Source: Comamonadaceae bacterium (GTDB lineage: Bacteria > Pseudomonadota > Gammaproteobacteria > Burkholderiales > Burkholderiaceae_C). From it: DNA of 32,745 nt. Position 1 is the first letter of the stretch; the number at the start of each line of letters is the position of its first letter. Location of the stretch: positions 1 to 32,745 of the forward strand of contig JAECRA010000035.1 of assembly GCA_015999985.1 (NCBI GenBank), read 5' to 3'. The translations under genes and the position numbers were made by a program. Shown piece after piece: positions 1 to 9,898 of this stretch. The notes under the pieces are model-generated. The model made no database searches. It saw only the letters and a program-made list of their open reading frames with translations, and was not told where the DNA came from.

Positions 1-68
1 GCAGCTGTCTGAGCGTATTGAGCGAAGCGAAAGCAGCGAGTTCTGCCGCACCGCCTTGGGCACGAGCA

Positions 69-215
69 CCGGAGGTTGCCCGTAGCGCAGCGGAGGGACA
101 CGGACAGTGGGGCCGCCTTTTTCTGCCTAGCTCTTTTTGGCGGAGCAAAAAGAGTAGGTGCGCCGCCGGGCGCAAATCCCGGCCTCCGACCTCAATGCAA
201 GCAAAGAAGGCGATT
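69..215. repeat. Intergenic hairpin repeat of a type common in Comamonadaceae
   Basis: Non-coding stretch with two clear hairpins. The first has 9-bp arms at 131-139 (CTCTTTTTG) and 146-154 (CAAAAAGAG) around a 6-nt loop. The second has 6-bp arms at 165-170 (GCCGGG) and 178-183 (CCCGGC). From memory, the layout of a CTTTTTG/CAAAAAG hairpin followed by a GC-rich hairpin resembles dispersed intergenic repeats in Acidovorax-like genomes; this was not searched. An ORF of 71 codons crosses it but shows no protein-like features. Confidence 0.5.
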
Positions 216-240
216 AATAACGACCGCGACTAAAACGACC

Positions 241-442
241 GCCGCTTGCCCTCACCCCCACCCTCTCCCAAAGGGAGAGGGAGTAAGAGAACCAAAGGGA
301 GAGGGAGTAAGAGAAGCTCACAGCCTCGGGTTCTGGGGCTCAAGTTGGCAGGCGCGCCTGCATCAGTCTCTCCCAGAGGGAGAGGGAGTTAAATCGCCGC
401 AGCCGGCCGCCCCACCTCTACCCAGAGGCAGAGGGAGCTGTC
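241..442. repeat. REP-like array of CCCTCTCCC/GGGAGAGGG hairpins with a 24-nt tandem duplication
   Basis: A perfect hairpin lies at 261-281 (CCCTCTCCC, loop AAA, GGGAGAGGG). The 24-nt unit 268-291 is repeated exactly and directly at 292-315. A second hairpin lies at 368-384 (CTCTCCC, loop AGA, GGGAGAG), and a degenerate third around 414-435. This resembles the widespread proteobacterial REP-like family starting CCCTCACCCC. It sits downstream of pilL and could act as its transcription end or mRNA stabiliser, which is inference. Together with the preceding repeat it accounts for most of the gene-free 497 bp at the left end. Confidence 0.65.
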
Positions 443-497
443 ACATCTGTGTCTGCCAAGGGGAACGAGTGAACCCTTGGCGTGTGTGCAGCGACGC

Positions 498-3400
498 TCA
501 AGCAGGCTGCGACGTCTCCCCGGCAGCGCTACGCGCATAACTCCCCACCAATCGCAACAACTCCTCTTCCGAGTAAGGCTTGCCAAGGTAATGATTAACA
601 CCCAGCTCCCGCGCATGCTCGCGATGTTTTTCCGCGATACGCGAGGTGATCATGATGATGGGCAAATCTCGCAACTGCTCATCAGCGCGTATGTTTCGCA
701 CAAAGTCAAAACCGTCCATGCGAGGCATCTCGATGTCCGAGAGCACCACACTAGGGCGCTCAATCTGCAGGCGCTCCAGCCCCTGCAGGCCATCGGCTGC
801 CAAAGCAACCCGGTAGCCTTCGCGCAGGAGCATGCGCTGCGTCACGCGGCGAACTGTGATTGAATCGTCGACCACCAACACCAGCGGAGCCTCCTCACGC
901 CGATCTCGGTCAGCCGAGGCATCCACCCCACCCCCGGCCGGATGGACATCTTCTGTCGAGGCAGTGAGCGCCCGAGCCTGATCCCCGTAAACCGTGGCCA
1001 GGGCCACTGGGTTGTAGATCAGGACGACGGAACCCGAGGCCAACGCCGTGATGGCCACCAGACCAGGCAAGCGCGAGAGTTGCGGGCCCAGGTTCTTCAC
1101 CACCACTTCCTGGTTGTTGAGCACCTCATCCACGTGGAGCGCTATGCGCTGCTCAGCACTTCGCAAGATGACGACGGAGGCCTGCTTCTCAAGCGAAGGC
1201 GCCCCCCTTCGGGAGTTCTGCAGCAATGCGCCGAGCCAGAAAAACGGCAAGGTTTTGTCGCCGTGGACGTGTTCGCCTGAGTCGTAGGCTTGCTGCAAAG
1301 CACTCGCGCTGGCTCGCTGCACAATTTCGACCAGGTTCGACGGCACCCCTACGACCAGATTGCCTGCACGAAGCATGACCACGTGGGTCACCGCAGTCGT
1401 GAGCGGCATCACCAATTTGAAAGCGCTCCCGGCTCCCTTTTGGGAGTTGGTTTCAATGCGCCCGCCCAAAGCCTGAATCTCAGAACGTACGACGTCCAGG
1501 CCAATGCCTCGGCCGGCAAGTTCAGTCACCTGAGCCGCGGTACTGAATCCGGCGCCAAAAATCAAATCGGCAGATTCAGCTTCGGTCAATGGCTGATCAG
1601 GCGTGACAAGGCCTACTTCGATGGCGCGTGCCCGAATACGATCGAGGTCGAAGCCGCCGCCATCGTCGCGAAACTCCACCGACACATCGTTTCCAACCTG
1701 TTGCACCACGATGGAGACTAGGCCTTCAGGTGATTTTCCGCGTTCTGCACGAAGCTCGGAACCTTCGATACCGTGCACCACACAATTTCGCAGCAAGTGC
1801 TCGAAGGCCGAAGCCATGCGCTCGAGGATGCCCCTGTCCATCTCGATCGAACCACCCGTGATCTCCAGCCGGACGCGCTTTCCGGTCTCTTTGGAGGCCT
1901 GGCGAACTGTTCGGTACAGCCGCTCGGATATGGCTTCAAACTCGACCATGCGCGTCCGGAGAAGATCCCTCTGCAATTCTCTGGACAAACGCGCCTGAGC
2001 GGCCAGGTTGTCTTCACTGGCCTCTACGGTAAGCTGCAGACTGCGCTGGACCGTGCCGATATCGTTCACCGATTCAGCCATCATCCGCGTCAATTCCTGC
2101 ATGCGGGTGAAGCGGTCGAATTCCAGCGGATCAAAGTTCTGCTGCGCGTCACGCGAGAGCGCCAGCCGCGACTGCATCTGAGTTTCTGCCTGAAGCTCGA
2201 CATCGCGCAACTGCACGCGCAAGCGCTCCAAGTTACCTGTCAGGTCGGTCAGTAAACCCCGAACCTGCTTGACTTCGGATTCGAGGCGTGTACGTGAAGT
2301 GATGACTTCGCCTGCCTCAGTTACCAGCCGGTCCAGCAATTGCGAGCGCACCCGCACCATCTGGCTGGCGGCTGCGCGCGAGTTGACCAGGGAAAGCTCG
2401 GCAGGAAGGGCGACGTGGCCGCGGGGCATAACGACCTTGGCGGGAGCGAGGGCCATTTCTGTGACCGTACTCTCTGGTTCCGACTCCGCTGGCGCTGGTT
2501 TGGAAGCCAGGTCAGCAAGCACAGCGCTGGCCTCCCACGATTGCAGTCTCTGCAGGCCCGACTGCAACTCATCGAGGTGATCCAGCATGGGCTCGAGATC
2601 AGCGCTGGTGAGCGTGCCTGTACCCAGCAACTCAATGGCCGACTCCGTTCGGTGAGCCATTTCGCCCAAGCGCATGGCCCCAGCCAACCTCGAGCTGCCT
2701 TTGAGCGTATGGAGCCCCCGCAACACCTGAGCACGGGCGTCCAAGTCATCGGGATGGGATATCCACCGGCGCAGCGCCGTACTCATCTGAGGCAGCAGTT
2801 CCTCAGCTTCCTCCAGGAAAATCGGCAGCAGATCCTCATCCACGGTATCAACGACATCGATGAGGTCGGCGATGGCATGAACTGGCGCGTCATTAATGGT
2901 GACTGGAGTGGGCAGAGCTGTAACGGGGAGCGGTTCTTCGGCTGCCCGCCAGACGCCTTCTTCGTTTGCTCCCTTGGATTCGTAGGCCGAGGTGGTGGCT
3001 GGTTGCTCCAACGCACTGAAGTCGGAGTCCGAAGGTGGCACGTGTCCGTCCGAATCCACGGGCTCCAGATTCTGCACTGTCTCAAGAATGGAGGCGACAG
3101 GCTCCTTCAAGATCCCGGCTGCAAACTGATGGAGCAGGCGGCGGATTTCTTCCGAGGCATCTACCAGGACTTGTGCCTGCTGCGGCGTGCCAGCACTTTG
3201 TCCATGCAGGCGCTGCAAGGCATGCTCCACCGCACGCGCCATGGCTGAAAGGTCTGTAAACCCTACAGTAGCCGAGCTGCCCGCCAGCGAATGGGCGCTG
3301 GAAATCGCTGCTTCCGGCACGGGCCGCTGAAGCTCCAAGGACCACTCGGAAAGCTCGTTGAGCAGCACTCTTGACCACTCATCTGCTTCGTTCAAGTAGA

Positions 3401-6400
3401 CGTTGTAGAGCGGAATGCTAATGCGCAGCGCCCCAATTTGCTTGACCTCACTGCTCGCAGCAACGAGTTCGGGCTCAGGATCGAGGGCGGGAGCGTCCAG
3501 CTCCAGATCCGGCAAATCCAACGAAGCCAAGGCAGCGAACGCCACCGCTTCGTGAGGTTCATCAATATCCTCGGCCTCAAGCGTTTCTGGCTCATTTTGC
3601 GCGTCTTGGTCGGCGCGGGAGAGTTCAGCGTCACTCGCTACTTCAGTGAAATCAAACGCTGCAGGAGGCGATGATGGTGCTTTGGTGTCCGCGCTGGACT
3701 CTGTACTCGAATCGGCAGCAACCTCTTCCGACAAGTCCCACTCCAACATGAAATCCTGCGCGCCCTGCCCCTCATCTGAAGGCACAGCCTCGGCACCCTC
3801 AGCTTCATCAGGGACTGCTTGCGCAGGGCCTGCCTCAACACGGTCGGCCTGGACCCATTCAAACTCGATAGCTTCAGTTGCGAGATCGTCAACCAGAGCA
3901 CGATCTGCTGTGTGGGGGCCAGCTTCAATCTGCTCTGGTTGGGCAGGGGCTTCAAGCTCAAGATCGGGGAGATCGAGGAAGTCGAGCATCGCCGGCTCTT
4001 CGGGCACGATGACTGGCTCTTGAAGATCTTGATGTTTTTCAGAGCTGGTAGCGTGAGCAAATTCCCTCGGGGTTTGCTCAAACGCTTCCAGGCCCAGATC
4101 AAGCAGATCTGAAAGTTCTGCGGAGCTGATGAACTCCACTGACGAACTGGTGATTTCTTCTGCTGAGCCAACAATGTTGTCTGCCTCATCAGCAGGCGCA
4201 TCTGCTGAGCTGATCGGCTCTTCAGCTTCAGCGCTCAGGTCGAGGACCAGCACGCCATCCGCTCCGCTTTGCTCGGGCACTTGAACAGCTTCTTCGCTGC
4301 CTGCGTCTATCAATAGCGGCAAGCGCTGGCCTTCCGTGCGCATGGCATCAGCGGCCAGGCTGAACGGGGCGGCTTCCCAATGTTCACCATTCCTGGCAGC
4401 AATATCCTCAACCCACCGGTCCAATGCCTGCAAGGCTTCGCCGGAAAATTCCCGCAGATCTTGAGTGACCGGCTTGTACTCCGCCAACCACGAGTTGAGC
4501 AGTTGCTCCATGGACCACGCGGCGTCACCGAACTCGGTCAACCCCACCATGCGGGAGCTGCCCTTCAGAGTGTGGAAGGCACGGCGCAAGATGGTCTGCT
4601 GCACCATATCGGCAGGGTCGACTTGCAGTTCGCCCAGCGCATGGGTTCCTGCACTGACCACCTCCCTGGCCTCTTCAAGGAAGATGTCGAGCAAGTCGCC
4701 CTCGTCTTCCTCATCGTCCCACGCTGTAGATGGGGGCGCTACATCTTGTACATGCTCCACAGGCCTTGCGATCGTGTCCAGATGCCGCAGGGCACCTGAC
4801 AACGCCTCTTCGTCCTGTTCGCGCACAGCTTCCGCTGCTTGCGTGGCGGCTTGGGCCAGCGCTGGTTTTTCGTCCAAGGCTGCCGTGATCGCCAGTTGCT
4901 CGAGCGGGGCGAGCAAAGAGTGGATCGGCTCGTCCTCCACCGGGACAAGTTTGCCCGGCGCGGTTTCGCCCTGGAATTCATCCGGGTTGGCTGTGTCGAT
5001 ATCGCTTCCGATATCGAGATCGAGTCCGCCGAGGTCGACCGCCCACGCGGCAGGCCCAGCAGCCCCCACGGCCACGTGCTCCGTCGAAGCACGCTCCATC
5101 AAAGGACAGAGTTCTCCTGTCGAGGAGTCATAGGCAAACAGCTTCTTGGCGAGCACTGGCTGATAAGCCAGCATATCTATCAGGAAACCCAAGGCCCCCA
5201 GACTATTGCCGAACCTCTCGAATGTTCCGTCGCTGCGCGCTTGATCGACGTTGACCTGCCCGGTGAGCAGACTTTCTATGGTGGTCCGCATATGGCCAAC
5301 CGCCAAAGCCGCCTGCTCAAGCCCCAAAACAGAAAGAACGCCACGCATCTGTGACATGAGACCTGGCACGGCTTCGAGCGTCGTCAGATCAGCAGGTTGA
5401 CGGAAAAAGCGATCAAGGTGTTGCTCAGCCTCGCCGAGCGTGACACGCAACTCCCCGATCACCGTGCCCATGGTCTGGCGTTCGCTGAAGCCGCGGTAAA
5501 GCTCCTCCATCCAGGGCTCGAGCGCTTGCGGCTTACCTCCCAGACGAACGACGCTCAACCGGTCAGCCAGTGCCAGGATCCTGCTGGTGAATTGTGGGTC
5601 AGCTGGCTGAAAATCGGAGAACGAAGCCTCCAGAAACAAGATAGCGGTGGCAGTCTCCATGGCCAGTTCTGGGCTAGGAGGCTGATTGGCCTGCGCTGTA
5701 TGGGCGGCCACCTGAGTCAGTGCATCGGCGAGCGGCTTGCCTCGGTGGTGCAGTTTCACGAGTGACTCGGCCGCCAAGCCAAATTGATCGACGCAACTCT
5801 TGAGCCGCGCCATGTCCCCACCCGCAAGGGCGGACCAGTTTTCCTTGACCGCTTCGACGCGACGGCGAGCCTGGGCCAGCACCGTAGGATCGAAAAGCCC
5901 GAACATGGGTTCTTCGTAGGCCACCGACTCATGCGTTGCCAGCGCCCACGCCTGGCGCACGGCTTCCAGCAAGGGCGCCGGATCATTTGCCCGGGGCTGT
6001 GCCTGCGCGCAGAAAAAGAGCAAATCCAGCGCCAGCCTGTCGGAAACGGTATGTTCGCCCCGCGCCAATGAAGTGTACTGAAGCAGCACACGTGAAACTG
6101 CGCGCCGGGTGTAAGCGTCCAAGGGAATGAGCGACTTGCCAATCGCCTCGAAGAACCCGGCTGCGAGCCGCCAGAATATGGCCGGCTGCCTGGCGGACTC
6201 ACCTCCCGCCAATGCAAGACAGATGAAGCTGAGTTCGGACGCCGAAGTCAACTCTCCATCGCGCATGATCTTGAGCACGCGCTGGTCGAGTTGCGTACGA
6301 ACGCCAAGTCCGTAAGAGACGCTCTGCCCGGCTACCGGGCCTGCTGGCTCCGCCCAGCGCCAGGTGAAATTCCAAAGATCAGCAGGATGAACGCGATCAG

Positions 6401-6854
6401 CGCCCGCCATCTGCTGCACCTGTAGAAACTGCGGGAACAGCCCCAGCGCAGGGCGTGGATGATCGCCCAACTGACTCTCAAGATACTCGATGAGCGCGAA
6501 TCCAGCGCGCTCCAGCGTGAGGGCTTCCGACTCGGTGCACTTTTCAGGATGCAGCACAAATTGCTGGACTGCGCCCTCCATGCCACGAACCATGCGTGCG
6601 GCCACGCTCTGTCCGATCATCTCCAGCGCACCCACCACCTGATGAATCTGTTGGCGCGCCATGCGCAGCTGGCCAGCATCTACGTTGGACAACTCAACGC
6701 CGCGTGCCGATTCGGTTTCACGCGCGAAACGCTTGAGCGCCTTGGCTGATGCCTCGATTGATCGACGAGTCTCTTCAAGAACCCAGGCTAATGGCCCGAG
6801 ATCTCCTACATCCGCCACGGCGTCGCCACGAGTCATCACATTCACTCCAGACAT
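498..6854 (-). CDS. pilL: Type IV pilus chemosensory hybrid histidine kinase PilL/ChpA (CheA-like, Hpt-CheA-CheW-REC)
   Basis: Giant CheA-type kinase of 2118 residues that would take signals from PilJ and phosphorylate PilG/PilH to control type IV pili. Phosphotransfer (Hpt) histidines are seen near residue 760 (HTLKGSS), 1187 (HSLAGSS, the usual lysine replaced by alanine) and 1381 (HTLKGSS). The dimerisation segment begins near 1500. The ATPase has its N box near 1688 (HLLRNCVVHG) and G boxes near 1733 (DDGGGFD) and 1780 (GRGIGLD). A CheW-like domain follows (about 1840-1980), then a C-terminal receiver with phospho-acceptor Asp near 2040 (SDIEMPRMDG). A long acidic, Ala/Glu/Asp-rich linker joins the Hpt domains (about 850-1130). 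The start codon overlaps the pilJ stop (ATGA), implying translational coupling. From memory, Pseudomonas ChpA is somewhat longer with more Hpt-type domains. Confidence 0.93.
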   Translation of the reverse strand: MSGVNVMTRGDAVADVGDLGPLAWVLEETRRSIEASAKALKRFARETESARGVELSNVDAGQLRMARQQIHQVVGALEMIGQSVAARMVRGMEGAVQQFVLHPEKCTESEALTLERAGFALIEYLESQLGDHPRPALGLFPQFLQVQQMAGADRVHPADLWNFTWRWAEPAGPVAGQSVSYGLGVRTQLDQRVLKIMRDGELTSASELSFICLALAGGESARQPAIFWRLAAGFFEAIGKSLIPLDAYTRRAVSRVLLQYTSLARGEHTVSDRLALDLLFFCAQAQPRANDPAPLLEAVRQAWALATHESVAYEEPMFGLFDPTVLAQARRRVEAVKENWSALAGGDMARLKSCVDQFGLAAESLVKLHHRGKPLADALTQVAAHTAQANQPPSPELAMETATAILFLEASFSDFQPADPQFTSRILALADRLSVVRLGGKPQALEPWMEELYRGFSERQTMGTVIGELRVTLGEAEQHLDRFFRQPADLTTLEAVPGLMSQMRGVLSVLGLEQAALAVGHMRTTIESLLTGQVNVDQARSDGTFERFGNSLGALGFLIDMLAYQPVLAKKLFAYDSSTGELCPLMERASTEHVAVGAAGPAAWAVDLGGLDLDIGSDIDTANPDEFQGETAPGKLVPVEDEPIHSLLAPLEQLAITAALDEKPALAQAATQAAEAVREQDEEALSGALRHLDTIARPVEHVQDVAPPSTAWDDEEDEGDLLDIFLEEAREVVSAGTHALGELQVDPADMVQQTILRRAFHTLKGSSRMVGLTEFGDAAWSMEQLLNSWLAEYKPVTQDLREFSGEALQALDRWVEDIAARNGEHWEAAPFSLAADAMRTEGQRLPLLIDAGSEEAVQVPEQSGADGVLVLDLSAEAEEPISSADAPADEADNIVGSAEEITSSSVEFISSAELSDLLDLGLEAFEQTPREFAHATSSEKHQDLQEPVIVPEEPAMLDFLDLPDLELEAPAQPEQIEAGPHTADRALVDDLATEAIEFEWVQADRVEAGPAQAVPDEAEGAEAVPSDEGQGAQDFMLEWDLSEEVAADSSTESSADTKAPSSPPAAFDFTEVASDAELSRADQDAQNEPETLEAEDIDEPHEAVAFAALASLDLPDLELDAPALDPEPELVAASSEVKQIGALRISIPLYNVYLNEADEWSRVLLNELSEWSLELQRPVPEAAISSAHSLAGSSATVGFTDLSAMARAVEHALQRLHGQSAGTPQQAQVLVDASEEIRRLLHQFAAGILKEPVASILETVQNLEPVDSDGHVPPSDSDFSALEQPATTSAYESKGANEEGVWRAAEEPLPVTALPTPVTINDAPVHAIADLIDVVDTVDEDLLPIFLEEAEELLPQMSTALRRWISHPDDLDARAQVLRGLHTLKGSSRLAGAMRLGEMAHRTESAIELLGTGTLTSADLEPMLDHLDELQSGLQRLQSWEASAVLADLASKPAPAESEPESTVTEMALAPAKVVMPRGHVALPAELSLVNSRAAASQMVRVRSQLLDRLVTEAGEVITSRTRLESEVKQVRGLLTDLTGNLERLRVQLRDVELQAETQMQSRLALSRDAQQNFDPLEFDRFTRMQELTRMMAESVNDIGTVQRSLQLTVEASEDNLAAQARLSRELQRDLLRTRMVEFEAISERLYRTVRQASKETGKRVRLEITGGSIEMDRGILERMASAFEHLLRNCVVHGIEGSELRAERGKSPEGLVSIVVQQVGNDVSVEFRDDGGGFDLDRIRARAIEVGLVTPDQPLTEAESADLIFGAGFSTAAQVTELAGRGIGLDVVRSEIQALGGRIETNSQKGAGSAFKLVMPLTTAVTHVVMLRAGNLVVGVPSNLVEIVQRASASALQQAYDSGEHVHGDKTLPFFWLGALLQNSRRGAPSLEKQASVVILRSAEQRIALHVDEVLNNQEVVVKNLGPQLSRLPGLVAITALASGSVVLIYNPVALATVYGDQARALTASTEDVHPAGGGVDASADRDRREEAPLVLVVDDSITVRRVTQRMLLREGYRVALAADGLQGLERLQIERPSVVLSDIEMPRMDGFDFVRNIRADEQLRDLPIIMITSRIAEKHREHARELGVNHYLGKPYSEEELLRLVGSYARSAAGETSQPA

Positions 6855-9130
6855 CAGCCGATCTTGAACCGTGCAACGGATTGACGCAATTCGTCAGCCA
6901 TGCGCGCCAAATCCCGGACCTGGGCAGCTGTCGTGCGTGTGCTTTCACCGGTCTGTTCGGTCACCGCAAAAATTTGCTGAATGTTGCTGGCCACGTCATT
7001 GGCCTGGGCAGCTTCTTTCGAAGCTGACACCGAAATCTGCTCAATCAGCTCGGCCAGCCGGCGCGACACCCGGTCAATCTCCGAAAGAGCGGTGCCGGCG
7101 TTGTCCGACAAACGGGCTCCTTGCACCACACCTTGAGTGGATCGCTCCATAGCTGCCACGGCATCTTGTGTGTCGGTCTGAATGGCTTTCACCAGCGCCG
7201 CAATCTGGCGAGTCGCGTCGCCTGAACGTTCCGCGAGCCGCTGGACTTCTTCGGCCACCACTGAGAAGCCCCGTCCGGCTTCACCGGCAGAAGCGGCCTG
7301 AATGGCCGCGTTCAACGCCAGAACGTTGGTTTGCTCGGTAATGTCGGCGATCAGCTCCGTGATCTCACCAATCTCCTGGGACGACTCCCCCAGTCGCTTG
7401 ATCCGCTTGGAGGTTTCCTGGATCTGGTCGCGAATGGCGTTCATACCACCGATCGCATCGTGCACAGCCGTCAGACCTGACTCCGCAGCCTGCAGCGACT
7501 GGCGCGCCACCGAGGCCGATTCCTGGGCCTGGGCCGACACATCATTGATGCGAGCGGCCATATCGAGCACCGATTGTCCTGTCTCACGAATATCTCGAAG
7601 CTGCTCCGTGGAGGTAGCCAACAGCTCCGCAGAAGTATTTTCTACCCGCGACGTGGTCTGTGCCACACGAGTAGCAGTGCTCTGCACGTTCCCCACCAGC
7701 GAGCGCAACTCTTCCACTGTGTAGTTCACCGAGTCAGCAATGGCGCCAGTGATGTCTTCCGTCACTGTGGCTTCCTGCGTCAGATCGCCTTCAGCTACCG
7801 TCTGCAACTCGTTCATCAAACGCAAAATGGCGGCCTGATTGGCGTCATTGACGCGTTTGGCTTCCTGCTCCTGACTTTCAGCTGCCAGACGATGGTGGTC
7901 CGCCACTCGTTGCCGCTGCTGGGTTTCGAGAAGCTGAACGTATCCAAGGCCCAAGGCCGCCAACACCGCGAGAACTGCCGAGCCGAGCAAAGCGATCAGG
8001 CTGATTATGCTCATCCCGGACTCTGACGACAAGCGCGACTGCAGCCCGTCGAGCGCTTTGCGAAGTGGTTCGCTGTCGGCCACGATGGCGCTCTCGGCTT
8101 CACGCGCAGAAACCAGGCCTTGAAGGTTTCCCAAAATGCCATCGGCCTGGGCTTTGGTCGCCTCATACGCCTTGAGCAGCGCTCTCAGGCGCTCACGGGT
8201 TTGCTCATCTCTTGCGGGCGCGAGACGCAGATCTGAATTACCTGACAGCAAACCGTCAGCGATTTCCTTGAAGGAGTTCAGGTCTTTGCCCAGAAGAAAC
8301 ACGGCCTCAGGACTCACGCCATCGGGCGTCAGGAATTCCGTGGCGGACTTGCCCACACGTTGGGTGAGCATGACCAACTGGCCAGCGGCAGAGACTTCGA
8401 TTGCGGGTGCGTTCTGCTGCAATTTGAGCGACGACACCGTTTCTGCGATCTCCAGCAAGTCGGAAGATTGGCGGCTGATGGAACGCAGCGAAGAACCAAC
8501 CTGAGTCAGGACCTTTTGCTGAGCCAACACCAGTGCCGTGTTTTTTTCCGCTTTATCCACCAACTGTCCGACGGTGTTCAGCTCTGACTCATAGTCACTA
8601 CCCAGCGCGGAAACGTTGTCGTTGCCCGAGCGCAGACCGCGAACGTCTTCGACGAGCCTGGCCGAGCTTTCCTTCAACTCAGGAAAAGCTTGCGCATTGC
8701 CCAGGATGGACTGCGAAACAGATTTGGCCATGCGCTGCGCTTGCACCAGAGCCTGACCAAGGGCACCCACCTGCTGAGTCTCAGTGTCCGACTTCGATAC
8801 GCCTCGGTAGACGACAAAAGCGAGCACGAGCAGCGACACTGCCAGCAGGATCGAGAGCAGCCTCTGATGCTCTTCGCCCTTTCTGGTGCCCAGCAGGGGA
8901 ACCTTGATGGTGTTGGCCTCACGCAGTGACTGCGCCTGATCTTCACCTTCGTTGTCACCGAAAGCGGATTCCATGCCCGCCCGCTCGGAGCTCATCCCGG
9001 GGCTGGCCTCCAAGGCAGCCGCCCCGGTCGCACCCCAGCGAAAGGGAGCTTCACCCACCTCGTCGCCCTCAGGGCGAGGATCTCGCGATCGTTTCTTGAA
9101 TAAATTAGAAAGTTGATCAGCAAGCGACAT
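6854..9130 (-). CDS. pilJ: Type IV pilus methyl-accepting chemotaxis protein PilJ
   Basis: Membrane chemoreceptor of 758 residues for the Pil-Chp system. A cytoplasmic N-terminal extension of about 90 residues precedes TM1 (about 91-108). A periplasmic helical PilJ-type sensor region follows, then TM2 (about 375-398), a HAMP-like linker and a cytoplasmic coiled-coil signalling domain. Its hairpin tip lies near 595-637 (EQTNVLALNAAIQAA, then GEAGRGFSVVAEEVQRLAERS), the usual contact for CheW and CheA. The gene lies between pilI and pilL and overlaps the pilL start. No methyltransferase (pilK) or methylesterase (chpB) gene lies in this operon, so any adaptation enzymes must be elsewhere or absent. 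Confidence 0.93.
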   Translation of the reverse strand: MSLADQLSNLFKKRSRDPRPEGDEVGEAPFRWGATGAAALEASPGMSSERAGMESAFGDNEGEDQAQSLREANTIKVPLLGTRKGEEHQRLLSILLAVSLLVLAFVVYRGVSKSDTETQQVGALGQALVQAQRMAKSVSQSILGNAQAFPELKESSARLVEDVRGLRSGNDNVSALGSDYESELNTVGQLVDKAEKNTALVLAQQKVLTQVGSSLRSISRQSSDLLEIAETVSSLKLQQNAPAIEVSAAGQLVMLTQRVGKSATEFLTPDGVSPEAVFLLGKDLNSFKEIADGLLSGNSDLRLAPARDEQTRERLRALLKAYEATKAQADGILGNLQGLVSAREAESAIVADSEPLRKALDGLQSRLSSESGMSIISLIALLGSAVLAVLAALGLGYVQLLETQQRQRVADHHRLAAESQEQEAKRVNDANQAAILRLMNELQTVAEGDLTQEATVTEDITGAIADSVNYTVEELRSLVGNVQSTATRVAQTTSRVENTSAELLATSTEQLRDIRETGQSVLDMAARINDVSAQAQESASVARQSLQAAESGLTAVHDAIGGMNAIRDQIQETSKRIKRLGESSQEIGEITELIADITEQTNVLALNAAIQAASAGEAGRGFSVVAEEVQRLAERSGDATRQIAALVKAIQTDTQDAVAAMERSTQGVVQGARLSDNAGTALSEIDRVSRRLAELIEQISVSASKEAAQANDVASNIQQIFAVTEQTGESTRTTAAQVRDLARMADELRQSVARFKIG

Positions 9131-9154
9131 GAATTGACCTTCGGAAAGCAGGTA

Positions 9155-9745
9155 TTACGCACCAATACCCAGAAAATCTGGATCTTGCGAAAGGATTTGC
9201 AGGTTGATTTCCTGCCATTCGACTCCAGAGGAGTCGGTGTAGGTGTGGCCAAAGTAGCGGGGAGCACCCTCTGGCGGTGAACTCGAAGTGGCAAAAGCGT
9301 CTGTGGTGCGCAAACCCAGGAGCCGGTCTACCATGAGTGCGCAGTTGACTTCGAGCAACGGGTTCAGCGCGACCAGACGACTTTGCGCAGCCATGGCCTC
9401 GCCCTGCACGGCCAGTTTGACACCAGCCCCTGGGGAATCTGCCCCGGAAAGTGACCCTTGCACAGAAGCCTCGGCCGGTTGCCTATCCATGAAAGCCGCA
9501 AGGTCAACCACGCCCAGCAGACCACCTCGGAGGTTGGCCACGCCAAGGAACCAATGACGCGCATAGTGCACCGACCTGACCTGGGTAGAGGTGAAGATTT
9601 CGCCCGCATGGCTGAGTGGGAACAGCAACTTCGACGCGCCCGCCTCCACCGCCAGCCAGGAAGCAGAAACGCCGGAAGAACGCGCCGATTGCAGGCGCTC
9701 GTTCAGCCGATTCTGAAATTCACGAAGTGCCTGTTTGGTCGCCAT
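9155..9745 (-). CDS. pilI: CheW-like adaptor PilI
   Basis: Chemotaxis coupling protein of 196 residues, expected to bridge the PilJ signalling tip and the PilL kinase in the cytoplasm. It has a CheW-type core: a segment around residues 65-85 reading HWFLGVANLRGGLLGVVDLA is the family hallmark (arginine and glycine before the hydrophobic strand), followed by a later strand near LLEVNCALMVDRLLGLR. There is no signal peptide or membrane segment. It lies 24 bp upstream of pilJ and 153 bp downstream of pilH; I see no gene in that 153-bp gap. Confidence 0.88.
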   Translation of the reverse strand: MATKQALREFQNRLNERLQSARSSGVSASWLAVEAGASKLLFPLSHAGEIFTSTQVRSVHYARHWFLGVANLRGGLLGVVDLAAFMDRQPAEASVQGSLSGADSPGAGVKLAVQGEAMAAQSRLVALNPLLEVNCALMVDRLLGLRTTDAFATSSSPPEGAPRYFGHTYTDSSGVEWQEINLQILSQDPDFLGIGA

Positions 9746-9898
9746 ATCCGGCCAAGCTAGATATTGGCGCTGGACGCGCCGGAAAAAGTCCAGACTGCAC
9801 GCATGAAGGCGTCACTTGAGAAGTGAAGGTGCATAGAGCCTGAACAGCGAATATTCATGCGATGTTTTGAAGAAAACGATGATGCGCAGTTTCCCGAG

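Noticed and set aside
268..315. Tandem 24-nt repeats as a CRISPR array
   Set aside because: There are only two copies, directly adjacent with no spacers, and no cas genes are in the window.
18..540. Open frames of 71 and 154 codons across the left-end repeats
   Set aside because: They run through hairpin repeats, give low-complexity peptides and have no recognisable domain or ribosome-binding site.
1773..3248. Long plus-strand open frames antisense to pilL
   Set aside because: They are codon-bias shadows in high-GC DNA; the minus-strand frame encodes a continuous kinase with all expected motifs.
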